Positions 1 through 12,419 of a stretch of 64,000 nucleotides of DNA are shown here, piece after piece. Position 1 is the first letter of the stretch; the number at the start of each line of letters is the position of its first letter. Source of the stretch: Xylocopa sonorina (Eukaryota; Arthropoda; Insecta; Hymenoptera; Apidae); the NCBI RefSeq assembly GCF_050948175.1, contig NC_135199.1:11226501-11290500 (forward strand), read 5' to 3'. The position numbers and the translations under genes were made by a program. The notes below the pieces were generated by a model. It had not been told where the DNA came from. It was given only the letters and a program-made list of their open reading frames with translations, and searched no databases.

Positions 1-252
1 TTAAGTATATCTGCGCATTAAATGCAATACTGTTTGAGGGAAAGTACAAAATAATACTTTCATTTAATTTATCGATGTTCTCATTAAAATAGCTGTATAA
101 CATTATGGCGCATAATGTGTAAAATAAGCGTAACGAATATTTTTACAAATTTTTGTTCGACATGAAGTTTAATGTGTTGAAAGCCATTGTAATGCAACGT
201 TATAAGTTAAGTATAAGAATCAATGAATAATTAAACAATTTTCTTCGGATTT
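1..252. other. 3' flank of CCT8
   Basis: AT-rich sequence downstream of the CCT8 stop codon, expected to hold its 3' UTR. No coding frame or repeat stands out. Confidence 0.5.
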
Positions 253-2532
253 TTATTCATCATCATCGCGGACACCACCACCAGGTACTTTTGGTCCGCC
301 TGCACGTTTTGCCATGATGATCTGATCAACTTTAAGCACGGTGCATGCAACACCAACAGCATATTTTAGTCCCCATTGTTTTGTTAAGAACAAATCCAAA
401 ATATTTGCTTCAACTGTATCGATAAGACCGGCCTTTTGCTGTAAAAAAAATTTTTTTATAGTACATTGTGTACAGTATGAATATTTATGAAAAAGTTAGA
501 TGAATACGTACTTCAATGTCGAAACCGTAATTTGTTTTGCCCTCCTTGTGTGCCGCATAAAGCTTAGACAGTAGTTCAGAGGCATGACTTCCACTGTTCT
601 CTGCCAGTGTTTTCGGAAAAATTTCCAAGGCTGTTGCAAATCTACGCACAGCGTACTGTTCTAAACCTGGTAAAGTATCTGCATATGTACTAAGTTGTGC
701 AGCCAATTCTATTTCAGTAGCACCTGCTCCAGGAACGAATCTTCCATCTCTCGTTATTCCTTTGAACGTATTAACTCCATCGTCAATAGCACGTTCAATA
801 TCGTCCATATAATTTTCGGTGGATCCTCGAACGATTATCGTACTAACACGACTTTCTTTACCATTTATTGCAAATTTTACTACTATAGTATCTCCAACTT
901 CGTCGATGTATACTGAATCTGCATATCCCAATTCTTCTTTCGTCGGTGGAGTCTTAAAGTAAAAATGTCTTTTGAAATATTTGTAGTGAAGGAAAAACTA
1001 CTATACGCGTCACTACGAAATACGATAAAAATTTACCAGTTTTGGCAACGCTGTAGCGCCAACAGTCTTACATAATCTCCTAACATCAAACTTGCTGGGT
1101 ATACGAACAGCCATTAAGTTATATTTGTTCATATAATGCAAAGCCATATCTCCAAACTTTCCACCTGAAACAATCACGTTAGCTCCACTTTCAGCAATTG
1201 CTTTTATTTGAGATTCCAGTAAAGACTCCTCTCCTCTGGAGAATTTCATCAATTCATCTGCTGTCTTTATCAAAACTGTTCCCTTTGTCTCAGTTTGCAT
1301 AATGTCTACAGCGCAAGTGTAGACAGCAATGTTGGCATTCTCCTTTTTTGTAACATCTCCTTCGACTTGTCGCTTAAATACCATTCCTTGTACAACTTCA
1401 GAGTTACATATACCACTGCCGAGTATTTTACAGACGCGTACGTTATCTACATTAAAGGTAGTCTTTTCCGGTAGAATAGACACACAAGCTTTCGAAACAA
1501 GGGAAGCAAGACATTCCTCGTTTCCATATTGTTTACTCATAATAGCTGTTTTAATTCCCACTTTAACTTGGTTTTCATCTCGATAGTCCTTTATATCGTA
1601 ACAAACTAATGTTGGTAATATTTCCAAAACTTTTTCTAAGGAAACTTCATATCCTTCGACTATCTCAGATGTAGTGATACCCTGTTACACAAAATTTTCA
1701 TGTAAAGTTAATAAACATTATACAAAAGCAACTTTCTATTCCTAAGAGATAAATATCATATCTTTATAACATCTAAAAATGTTACCAAACGAAGTAATTC
1801 TTCAGCAGCCTCGAGAAGTGCTCCAGCAAAAATGATCACAAAGTTAGTGCCATCTCCAACTTCTGCTTCTTGCATTTTCGATGCTAATACTACTAATTTA
1901 GCAGCTGGATGTTCAACTTCTAATTCATTAATAATCGTTGCTGCATCACTAGTGACAAATAATTTTTCTATGTGATTGATTATCATTTTGTTCATCCCAT
2001 TTGGACCATAAGCAGTCCTCACAGTTTGCGCAAATTGTTTACATGCCGTTATATTTCTGTATACAGCTTCCTCTAAACCTGAGAAATACTGATTAAACAA
2101 AAAATATACATTAATTATGAAATCAGCTGTGTATTAATTGTGCATTTAAAAGAAACAGATGGTTGAAACTTTGGTAAAATATGTAGTATTTTTTAATATT
2201 TTTGTTAATTAATTATTTGGAAGTAACGTATAATTGTAACCCGTTGACAGCTTATAGGCTATTCACCGGTTGCGGGTAACATAAGAAATAAATAAATCTG
2301 AGAGTTTCTGTAAAGGTGGGCATATTCATGAAATCAATGTATTATGCCTATAAAAGGTAATGTTTGATGGGGCATCGTCGTGTTGCATTTAACGAAGAAA
2401 CATCGTTTAGTCATAAGGGATCGTACAGTTTAACGATGTATAAAATTTTCGCAAAAAACATTTCTCACTTACACGGGCTCCTTCTTTTAACATTTGGGCC
2501 ATGCCCGGTGCTTTTGGTACATGTAAAGCCAT
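253..2532 (-). CDS. CCT8: T-complex protein 1 subunit theta (CCT8)
   Basis: Theta subunit of the cytosolic chaperonin TRiC/CCT, an ATP-driven ring complex that folds actin, tubulin and other proteins. Five coding exons are read on the minus strand: 2532-2473, 2088-1786, 1681-1037, 952-512 and 438-253. They total 1635 nt (544 residues), close to the usual length of about 548. The start is the ATG giving MALHVPKAPGMAQMLKEGAR, typical of theta subunits. Group II chaperonin motifs are visible: GPNGMNK near the N terminus, GDGTNF in the ATP-binding equatorial domain, and GAGATE after GRFVP in the C-terminal equatorial part. The protein ends in a Gly-rich then acidic tail (GGGVRDDDE). It is divergent from the Ggamma1 gene. 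The family call is certain; the splice sites were placed by eye. Confidence 0.96.
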
Positions 2533-3135
2533 CGTTTTTTTAATCGAAATCAAAAAGTCCTTCTAGCTCACGTGCAATTCACAATTAATTCGCTTTCAGA
2601 TCCTCTACCTCAATTTTCCGTCAAAAAAGATCAAGAATCGAGATCTTTCCTCAGGTTCTGGTTACTGAAGCGACATCTTTTCACGGTAATTGGAATATCA
2701 TATTTATTCGCCTTTTGAAAAATTATTATTTTTCGCAGTAAAATTTCGTAGTAATTTACGTGGGTGAATGAATATGAATAATCACGACGATTCAATGTAA
2801 ATTCAAAGAATATTTATAGAAGAATTTACGTTAACGAAAAAGTCGAGTAGCTATCTAAAAAAAGAAAAGAAATAAACTTTCATGAAGAGCAACCTTAAGG
2901 GATAGGCTCGATGTAGAATCTCATGAGGTATTCAGATACCGAAAAAGTACAATACTTAATTTGTATATAAAGTGTCAGGAAGGATAGCGAATCGAGGAAA
3001 ATTATTTACAACGGGTGAGCTGAAGAGCATAGTTTTGACATCTTTAGATATGATTAATAAATGATTGCAAGAAATTCAAACTGTATTGTATTTTTCAAGT
3101 GTTCGATATAGAGTATCCTGTAATTCGCAATTGTT
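2533..3135. promoter_or_regulatory. Divergent intergenic region CCT8 / Ggamma1
   Basis: About 600 bp between two divergent start codons, so it should hold the CCT8 promoter on the minus strand and 5' UTR or proximal promoter of Ggamma1 on the plus strand. I saw no clear TATA box or conserved motif. The regulatory role is inferred from gene orientation only. Confidence 0.4.
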
Positions 3136-3348
3136 ATGGATATGGTGACCACAAATTTACAACAACAACGTCAAATCACGGAGCAGCTACGCCGTGAAGC
3201 TGCTATAAAACGAATCTTAGTTAGCAAAGCTGTGGAGGATATAATGAAGTATATTACGGAACATGAACAAGAGGACTATCTCTTGGTTGGTTTTTCATCA
3301 CAGAAATCGAATCCCTTTCGTGAAAGAAGTTACTGTACCATTTTTTAA
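3136..3348 (+). CDS. Ggamma1: G protein subunit gamma-1
   Basis: Gamma subunit of a heterotrimeric G protein, which pairs with a G-beta subunit at the plasma membrane and is released on receptor activation. The 70-residue frame is a single uninterrupted coding exon, the normal size for the family. It opens with a Gln/Arg-rich coiled-coil segment (LQQQRQITEQLRREAA) and carries the conserved EHEQEDYLL stretch and a C-terminal NPFRE segment. It ends in a CAAX box, CTIF, so the cysteine should be prenylated, then trimmed and methylated. The resemblance is to insect Ggamma1 rather than the eye-specific form. Only 5' non-coding exons could be missing. It lies divergent from CCT8 and upstream of REV3 on the same strand. 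Confidence 0.95.
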   Translation: MDMVTTNLQQQRQITEQLRREAAIKRILVSKAVEDIMKYITEHEQEDYLLVGFSSQKSNPFRERSYCTIF

Positions 3349-4307
3349 ACTAGCATGTTTAAAATAAAAACACGAATCAATTTAATTTCCTTTACAAAAT
3401 ATCGGAACTTTTATATATTTAATTTATTGTTTTACTAGAATAATAGTAAAACGTTTTGTCTATTTGTATCATTAATACATACAAACACTTATTCAGATGT
3501 TCATTTAATTAATTTAACTTAATCGATCTGTATCACCTTCATTGGCCTATATAAATAATGTAACAAGAATGCACAAATGATTTTTGATACGTATTATTAT
3601 AGTTTGCGTACAGACACAACGTATTCCGAAAGTGTCTAATTATTATCTATAATGTTGGTCTTGTAAAAATGTTGTGATCCTTTTTAAATACTGGTATGAA
3701 GACATGCAGTTCAATAATCGAAAAATATCACAATGTATTTTTCACTGTATCTACATTATTTTACACAATCAAAGGAGAAATTAAGTATTTCAGATGCCTA
3801 TATATATGTTCGAATCTACTTTTATACAATTTATATTGTTAACTACATGAGACTAAAGAATTATTAAATTGTAATTTAATAAAAAGATGTAAAAGGAAAT
3901 AAATTCTACATTTTATTACATTATTAATATTATTATATATTAGGAATTACTGCTTATATTGGTTACAAGGACAGGTGCAGGATGTCAATATTGCAACACT
4001 GAAAAGTACCTCCACTTTATTTGCATGTAAGAAGTATTTGATATTATTTTAGGAACAATATTAGGATTTCTGATATTCGAAAATGCCAGTGGGAAACAAT
4101 TTTCTAAACAGCTTGGCTTTATAAATTATTGTTAATGATAACAACTTCAGAATTCGATTTTAATGACATAAAAGAATTATACACATAACCTGAATGTTAT
4201 ATGTCACCGGTACATGAACATTTTTCTTGTTTATGCGTCATGATTATTGCTTATTTAGTATATATTTTTCATTTAAATGATAAAATATTATTTTATAGAC
4301 GTTGAAT
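3349..4307. other. Ggamma1 3' flank and REV3 5' UTR region
   Basis: AT-rich stretch without a coding frame. A splice acceptor (TTTTATAG) ends at 4298, nine bases before the REV3 ATG, so REV3 has at least one upstream non-coding exon. A GTAAGA donor at 4026 is a plausible partner. The first part should be the Ggamma1 3' UTR. Confidence 0.45.
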
Positions 4308-7300
4308 ATGTTTTCAATTAGTCTGGTAACGTTAGACAGTTACCAATCAACACCATTATCGGAATTAGATGTAACATTTTCAGAGTTTCGAGGAAATGAG
4401 ATTAGACAAGTTCCAGTTATTAGGATATTTGGATGTACACCTTTTGGTAGGTATACATTATAATTTATACAATACTAATTGATAAGTATTTACTAATCAT
4501 TTACTTTTTTTTGTTACTTAAGGAATAAAAACATGTTTACACATACACGGTGTATTTCCATACATGTACATACCATGTACAATAAATAATAATGTTGACA
4601 GCTTCATGTATAAATTGGCAGCATCAATAGACTCTGCAATAAATGTGTCTTTAGGACATACAATGTCCAATACTCAGCACGTTCATAAAATTGAAAGAGT
4701 TTGTGGAATGTAAGAAAATCCTATATACATTGCATATATTATATAATTGAAATTTATTGAGAAAAATTTTGTTTCAGTCCCCTTTATGGGTATCACAAGA
4801 AGGAACATTTGTTTTTTAAGATCTATTTTTATAATCCAGCAATAATTAAACGGGCAGCTGATTTACTACAAGTATATGATATCTTTTAGCAGTATTTTAT
4901 TAATTTCTATTAGAATACAAAAATAATAGTGCTCATTGCTGTTTTAGAATGGCACAATACTTAATCAAAGTTTACAACCACATGAGGCACATGTACCCTT
5001 TATACTACAATTTATGATAGATTACAATCTCTATGGTATGAGTTTAATAAACTTAAGAGACATTAAATTTAGACAAAATGTAGATAAAGAATTAAAAGAA
5101 AATTTCCAAAATGAGAGCTTGAATTTATTTGATTCACAAAAATGCTTGCCTGCATCTATCTTAAGACAAAGTACTTGTAAATTAGAAGTAGATGCACTAG
5201 CATCTGAGATACTAAATAGACAAGAAATACAAAATGGTTTGGATTTAAATCCTGGTATTGCTGCTATTTGGAATGAAGAAAACCATAGAAGAGAAGAAAA
5301 AGGCTTACAAAATGCTGAATCACAATTAATAAATACTAACAAAAGTAACAGAAATTATGTTTTAACAGAGAGTCATATTTATTATGAAGAGAAATTAATG
5401 AAAAGATTGCAATCTATTTCACAGGTATATAATACGAAGCCACTTGAAAGTTCTTATAATTTTTGAACAATTTTTTTCATGTTGAAAGAATGTAAAATTT
5501 TCATTTTTTACGTATTTAGATCAATGAAAATGTGACACCAGTAACATCAAATACACTTAATTACCCACTGGAAATAGAAAACAGAAACAATTCATTCAGT
5601 GTTTTGCATGATCTAGATCAGTCGGAAGTATTGTCAAATAAGGAGAATGAAAATGACTTTGAAAAGTCTATGACAATAGAAAGATTGCCTTCAGATAAGA
5701 CAGCAGAAAATAGTATTTGTATGTAATAATATAAATTACAAACGAGTTTTCTGAAGCTATATTTTGTTATTAAAATTCGCATATGCCTTATTTATAGTGG
5801 ACTCAGAAGACATGCATTTAGTGGAAATATTGGCTAATTTAGCAGAAGAAAATGAGGAAGATAATATTATAGACAATGACAGCATATTAGGTTCTCAGTT
5901 CTCTATATTAAGCAAGCAAATTAAAGAAGATGATGAAGATGATGATGATGATGATAATGAAGCTGAAAATTTAAATATTACAAGTTTGGATTTAAATAGT
6001 CTTAGTTCATGGAATTCAGTTACTGGACCTGCTAGTCAGTTAAGCATGCCTGAAATTGAAATTAAAGGGCTTGATGATTGTAAGCAAACAGATTGTGAAA
6101 CTGAAAGCAATGTTGAAGATATCCCTTCATCTATGGACTTTCCTCAGTATGATGGTCCATGTGATTTGATTATAAAAACTGACAAAAATTATATAACTAA
6201 AAGTAAAAGGACAGCACAAGTCAACAAACAAAAGTTTTCATTTTACAGAGACATAAATCTGTGTAAATTAGATCACCAAGATTTAGATGTTTATGACACA
6301 AATGAGATTGCATACAGTTCAAAATCGAGTGATTATAAAAAATTAAAACATGTAACAGAGAATAGTTTTAATCCCATTATTAAAAATAAATTGTACTATA
6401 CGATTAATGATGTTTTAGACAAATTAAATATACCGGCACTTGATGGCAATATTGATGATAGCTCCAGTGATTCTGGGTTGAGTCAAGATTTTACAATTGG
6501 CAAAAAAGAGAAGCGCATTTGTGTTTATAAATCATGTGTCAAAGCTAACAACAACGAAAATATTATTAATGTTTCGTTGAAAAAGCGAACGCTCGAATTA
6601 GATGATTCTTGTTTACAATCTCCTCACAAGCGACGCAATATTAATACAAATTCATTACAAAGCGAATCATGTCGTACTCCAACAAAAATGAAAGATGAAC
6701 AATGTCCACGATCTTCATCGAAAAAATACTCTCCTCTTAATATAAAAATAATGTCTCCAAAAACCGGTAAAAGTATTGAAAACATTAGCCCTTCTAGTTC
6801 AAAATTGACTTATGCTACTCTAAAACAGAATAGGCAACAATTAAGAATGAATTTATTTCGGGAAAAAATAAATATCTTCCATTTAGAGGAAAATAAAGGT
6901 AAGAAAAATACAATTTTATATTATAATTTGATTTAAATATATTAAGGAATTCATTGTATACTTATTTTTCAGCATGTAGCCAAACCTCAAGTATCAATAA
7001 AACATTTATTGATGATAGGTAAATATAATGAAATTGTATTTTCAATTTAAAAAATTTGAATAGTTAAAATTTTGGTTTTCCAATATTTACAGTGCAAGTG
7101 AACACGAAGTGCTAATTGATTTAGAAAAAGACAAGTATGATACACCAAGGCTAAATTTTGGAATAGAAATTGCTTCTAAAAATACTAGTGAGGTCCGTAA
7201 AAGATTAAATTTTGCAAATATGAATGAAAAAGATATTAAGTCACCAGTAAAAGATAACAAGGATGAATTTCATTTTGAAAACTTGTCTTTAACAGAAGAG

Positions 7301-10300
7301 AAAATAAATGATACAGACAGAGAAAATGATTGTGATAGAAATTTTATAAAAGTATATGTTGGAGAAGATGAAAAAATGGATTACAAATATAATTTGCCAA
7401 GTACATCCAAAAATAATGTAAATTTATATATGGATAATGTCTCAGATAAGACATCACTATTTAATGAAGAAGATATAGATAAAGAAGAAGAAGATATATG
7501 TAATATGACGTATACACAATATCTTAATAGAAAATTAGAATCTGACTTAAGTACTCCTAGTGTTATATCATTAGAAAGTACAAGTAAAATTACAGAAAAT
7601 AAATTGATTACTATTACAACCAGATTCAATCCACCAAACAGGGAAAGGATTATAAACTCAATGGGGATGTATAATATTTTAAAATCAAAATATAAGGTAC
7701 CTTTCTTCAGTAATAAAACTGATTCCATAAAACAGAAAGAAAGTTCGAATCAAAAAAATAATATCGATGATATAGTCCCATTTAAATCTAGTTTAGATAG
7801 AGTTACAGGGATTAAACTTTGGCGCCGTGTAAAAATAAATGAATTTCATCCTTCTGGTTCAAGTATAAAATCTTGTGATATAAAAAGAGTTCTAGCTGGA
7901 TACAATTCCTTAGTAATTCATCCTCTTATCCATCCACCAACAGTAAAGAATGTTACAACTTGGTTACAAGCCAAGAAATATTTATTAAAGAAGAAGAATG
8001 AATGCAAAAGAATAGAAAACAGTAATGATGCTGCAAACAACACAGCAAAAAATATAATTCTTAATGAAACATCTACTGATGATCAAGATACAAAAGGCAA
8101 TTCACAATATTCCAGTAATTTATCAGGCTCAAATGGATTTAATAATAGTGTTAATTATTGTTTGCGAAAGATGCTTGAAAATCCATTATTGTACAAAAAT
8201 GATAATACACAATATTTAGGCCTTTCTTATGGACAAATTGAATACAGTTTAAAAGGAAATAGTGGTAACATTGAGAATGAAAATCTTCAAAATATCAAAG
8301 GCTTAACCACGGTAATTATTTCAATTTAAAACTTTACCTTGATTATGAGATAATACTATATTACTCATACTAGTGAAATTTGTAATTTATTACAGCATCA
8401 ATATCTAACAGTATTATCTGTAGAAATACATGTTGTTACACGTGATAAACTCCTTCCTGATCCAGAACATGATTCGATTGAAGCAATATTCTATGCTATC
8501 CATAATGATATTCCAACATCTTCAAAAACTGGACAAATAGAACATGGTATGTATGAAAATTATTATACCCCTATTATTTTTATGATTATAATTACATATA
8601 AATATAACTATAAAACTGTTTTAGGTGCTATTGTGAATTTATCCATAAAAAATTCAAAACAAAAAGACATACATTCAATGGGTACAATGTGTCCTATATC
8701 ATATGTATCAAGCGAGGAGGATTTGCTAAATAGTCTAATAGTGTTAATTAGACATTGCGATCCAGATATTTTAGTTGGTTGGGAGATAGAATCTTTTTCA
8801 TGGGGATACATCTTTCATAGGGCTTCTCGTATCGGATTGAATGATTTTATGTGGCGCATTTCAAGGATTTCAAATATTGTTTCTATATCTAAGGGACAGG
8901 CAATTGATAAAGATAGTTTCACTGATGCGAAAATACCAGGTCGAATCATTCTTGATGTTTGGAGAATAATGCGACATGAGATAACATTATTAAATTATAC
9001 ATTCGAAAGTGTTATGTATAATGTAATGCGCGAAAGAATTTCGTGCCCCAACTTTCAAACTTTAAGCAATTGGTGGAAACATAAAAATATTACAATGCAA
9101 TGGAAAGTTATTACCCATTATGTTACGCGCACTGTAGGAATATTGAGATTGATAAATCATCTTGATATTATTGGTTGGTTGTATTGTTTATTATTTGTTT
9201 ATTTAATTATGTAAATAACATTATTGCAGAAAGTAAGCGCTACAATATCCACCACTTACATCATAATTGTATTTTAGGTCGAACCTGTGAACACGCTCGA
9301 CTTTTCGGAATACAATTTTACGAAGTTTTTTCCAGAGGCTCTCAATTTCGTGTTGAATCGATGATGCTGAGACTCGCAAAACCTCTGAATTACATTGCGG
9401 TTTCACCATCTATACAACAAAGAGCAAAAATGCGAGCACCTGCATCTCTGCCACTTATTATGGAACCACAGTCTGTGTTCTATGTTGATCCATTAATTGT
9501 GTTGGATTTTCAAAGTTTATATCCGAGTATTATTATTGCTTATAACTATTGTTTTTCTACGTGTTTAGGTCGTGTTGAACATATTGGCCAGTAAGTACAA
9601 TATTTCTGATGAAAAATATCAGTGTAACAATATTTTTTTATTTCTTTTAGTTATGAACCATATGAATTTGGTGCATCTACGTTAAAAGTAACAAAAGATA
9701 CAGCTCAAAAACTGTTAGGAAAAATAAATTTTGCCCCTTGTGGTGTAGCTTTTGTAAATTCAGATGTACGAATGGGAATATTACCGCGGATGCTTTCAGA
9801 AATTTTGAATACTCGATTAATGGTGAAGGAGTCAATGAAGCTTCATGGGGACAAGAATCGTGTGCTACAACGCGTTCTTCATTCACAGCAATTGGGTCTC
9901 AAATTAATTGCGAACGTTACTTACGGTTATACAGCAGCCAATTTTAGTGGCAGAATGCCTTGCATTGAAGTATGTTGAATATGTATAATGTAATCTCGTT
10001 TTTATACATTTTTTTTAATAAAATTAATTATAATTATTACATTCTCATCAAGGTAGGAGATAGTGTTGTTAGTAAAGGAAGAGAAACATTGGAGCGTGCA
10101 ATAAAAATAGTAGAATCTACATCAAAGTGGGGAGCTGAAGTCGTTTATGGTGATACAGACTCACTATTTATTCTTTTACGTGGAAAATCAAGAAAAGAAG
10201 CATTTGCAATTGGAGCTGAGATTGCTGATACTGTTACTGCAGCCAATCCACCTCCTGTAAAACTTAAGTTTGAGAAAGTTCTACAACCATCGATTTTACA

Positions 10301-11521
10301 AGTAATACTCTACTAATATTTTATCAACTATGTAATGCAGATAGTGCATATTTTATAATATATTTTAACATTTAGACTAAGAAAAGATATTGTGGATATA
10401 TGTATGAGTCCCCTGAACAGAAAGAACCTGAATATTTAGCAAAGGGTATTGAAACTGTTCGTAGAGATGGTTGTCCAGCTGTAGCTAAAGTAAGAACATA
10501 GTACATTATGTTAGTATATAATTGAAATATTTTATATATTTCAATAATAATCTTTTATTTCAGGTGCTTGAAAAAACATTGAAAATCTTATTTGATACAA
10601 AAGATCTTTCTTTAGTAAAATTATATGTTACTAGACAATTTGATAAAATTTTACGTAGAAAAATCTCTATCCAAGACCTAACATTCGCGAAAGAGTTTCG
10701 CGGTTTGCGTGGTTATAAAACTAACGCCTGTGTACCTGCATTAGAATTAACGCGAAGATTGATACGAAAAGATCCACGTGCGATACCCCGTACTGGTGAA
10801 CGAGTGCGATATGTTGTTGTAGCTGGAGCTCCAAATCAACCATTGATTCACTGTATACGAACACCAATGGAAGTAATCTTGGATGAAGGCTTGACTCCAA
10901 ATTCAATATATTATATAACAAAAGTTCTCATACCGCCTCTTAATCGATGTTTAAACTTAATTGGGGTCGATGCTAATGCATGGTATTAACATTAAATTAT
11001 ATACTTTTATGCTTTAGCTCTCTAACCGATATAATTTTTGCATGTACTTAGACACTGCCTTATCTTTAGGTACAGAGAAATGAATCATCGTCAAACACCT
11101 GACAAAGTAGTTAGTTTATCTACAGACAATCAAAAATTAACTATTCGACAGTTCTTTAGTGCCGTTATATGCGCTGCTTGTGGAGATCAAACACAAAAAA
11201 ATATCTGTACAAATTGTGCAGCGAAACCAAATCAAACAGTTACTATTCTACATGAAAAGTTAAGATGGTTACAACGTACCTACCATAAACTTACTATGGT
11301 AAATATAATAATTGTACATCTTATATTTTTCATATATATAGATATAAAAGTATAAATTTTCTTTTCAGATGTGTCAGTCTTGTACTGGTTACTTAGATGA
11401 ACCAAAATGTGAGTCTTTAGACTGTCCAGTTTTATATCGTTTAATGCAAGCACAAAGAGATCTCGTTCAAATACCATATTTAAATGATATTATTTATAAT
11501 GGTGATATTATAAAGAAATAA
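4308..11521 (+). CDS. REV3L: DNA polymerase zeta catalytic subunit (REV3)
   Basis: B-family polymerase that extends mismatched or lesion-containing primers in translesion synthesis, acting in the nucleus with REV7 and accessory subunits. Seventeen exons: 4308-4446, 4523-4709, 4778-4871, 4948-5424, 5520-5718, 5798-6898, 6973-7018, 7093-8311, 8396-8546, 8625-9173, 9278-9590, 9651-9969, 10053-10301, 10376-10489, 10564-10982, 11070-11298, 11369-11521. The sum is 5958 nt (1985 residues), shorter than human but near the fly protein. The N terminus has the REV3 signature FILQFMIDYNLYG. A long disordered, acidic middle follows. Motif A is DFQSLYPSII (about residue 1460), motif B KLIANVTYGYTA, motif C YGDTDS (about 1630). 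The C terminus has a CAAC/CTNC zinc module and a CQSC/CESLDC module, the type that binds an Fe-S cluster and accessory subunits. Confidence 0.96.
5929..5964 (+). repeat. Acidic Asp-codon run in REV3
   Basis: A GAT-rich trinucleotide tract inside REV3 exon 6 encodes a run of Asp and Glu residues (EDDEDDDDDD). It sits in the disordered middle of the protein and is likely length-variable. Confidence 0.6.
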
Positions 11522-12419
11522 ATTATACATTTTTATAACTACATTCAAGATTATGTACAAAAAGATCATGAAATCTATCATTTTGTTTACATTTTATATT
11601 AACTGTTGTAGTATATTGAATAATAATAAAATTGGAAATGTTTTATATAATAAATAAATTTTAAAACAATTTCTTTAGGGAATAAAACAACAAAATGATG
11701 TACTTTTAAAAATGAATTTAGTAAACCTCTAGATGGCGCTGCATTTCATGAATATTACTATATAGTAGCTGGATGCGTTAGTACTTAATGGTTTATGATT
11801 TCTTATGAGGGAGAGCGGTATGCCGCGTATTTCATCGAAGCGTACAAATAATTATTTCAATTAAAACAAGTTTCATTTACCGATATATAAATCAGTATAG
11901 AATTTATATCACTATAAAATACGTGGATTTTTGTTATATGTTCAGTTTAGTAACACATAAAGTGCATAGAATTTCTCTCCTGTAAAATTACTTTGAAATT
12001 AAGTTAGTTTGTGATTAAATGATAACCAGCCAAAATAAAAAAGTTTATTACTTTACAAATATATCATTGTGTGCATTATGTAGGAAAAATATTTCTCGTA
12101 TTGCTTGTGAAATGTTTCACTTGCATTATTATGCATTAACATCATCACTACTTTGCCGATCGTTTTGCTCATTAAATTTACGTTGAAATGAAAGTGTTTT
12201 TAAATAAATATTAGCAAAAATAAAATCCGTGCGAATGTTTTTACTTATATATTATTGATATATATATATATATACTTCCTTAAACTCACGACGTTGTGGA
12301 AAAAAATTAATTCATTTGTATGTATTGAATTACCAGTTGCATAATTCTCATATCTTAAAAGTTAACATAAATTACATTGTATTTTGTGTCATTAACTTAT
12401 TGCATTTTTAGCAAATACC
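11522..12419. other. REV3 3' flank and pie 5' region
   Basis: Holds the short REV3 3' flank, a CTCF-like site at 11729-11742, a GC-richer patch near 11810-11830 that may be the promoter of the next gene, and AT-rich DNA with a small TA run near 12260. An acceptor (TTTTTAG) ends at 12411, nine bases before the next ATG, so pie has an upstream non-coding exon that I could not place. Confidence 0.45.
11729..11742 (+). promoter_or_regulatory. CTCF-like site
   Basis: With one extra base on each side, the sequence CCTCTAGATGGCGCT matches 14 of 15 positions of the commonly quoted CTCF core consensus CCASYAGRKGGCRSY. It lies between the end of REV3 and the next gene, a typical boundary position. Binding is inferred from sequence only. 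Confidence 0.4.
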
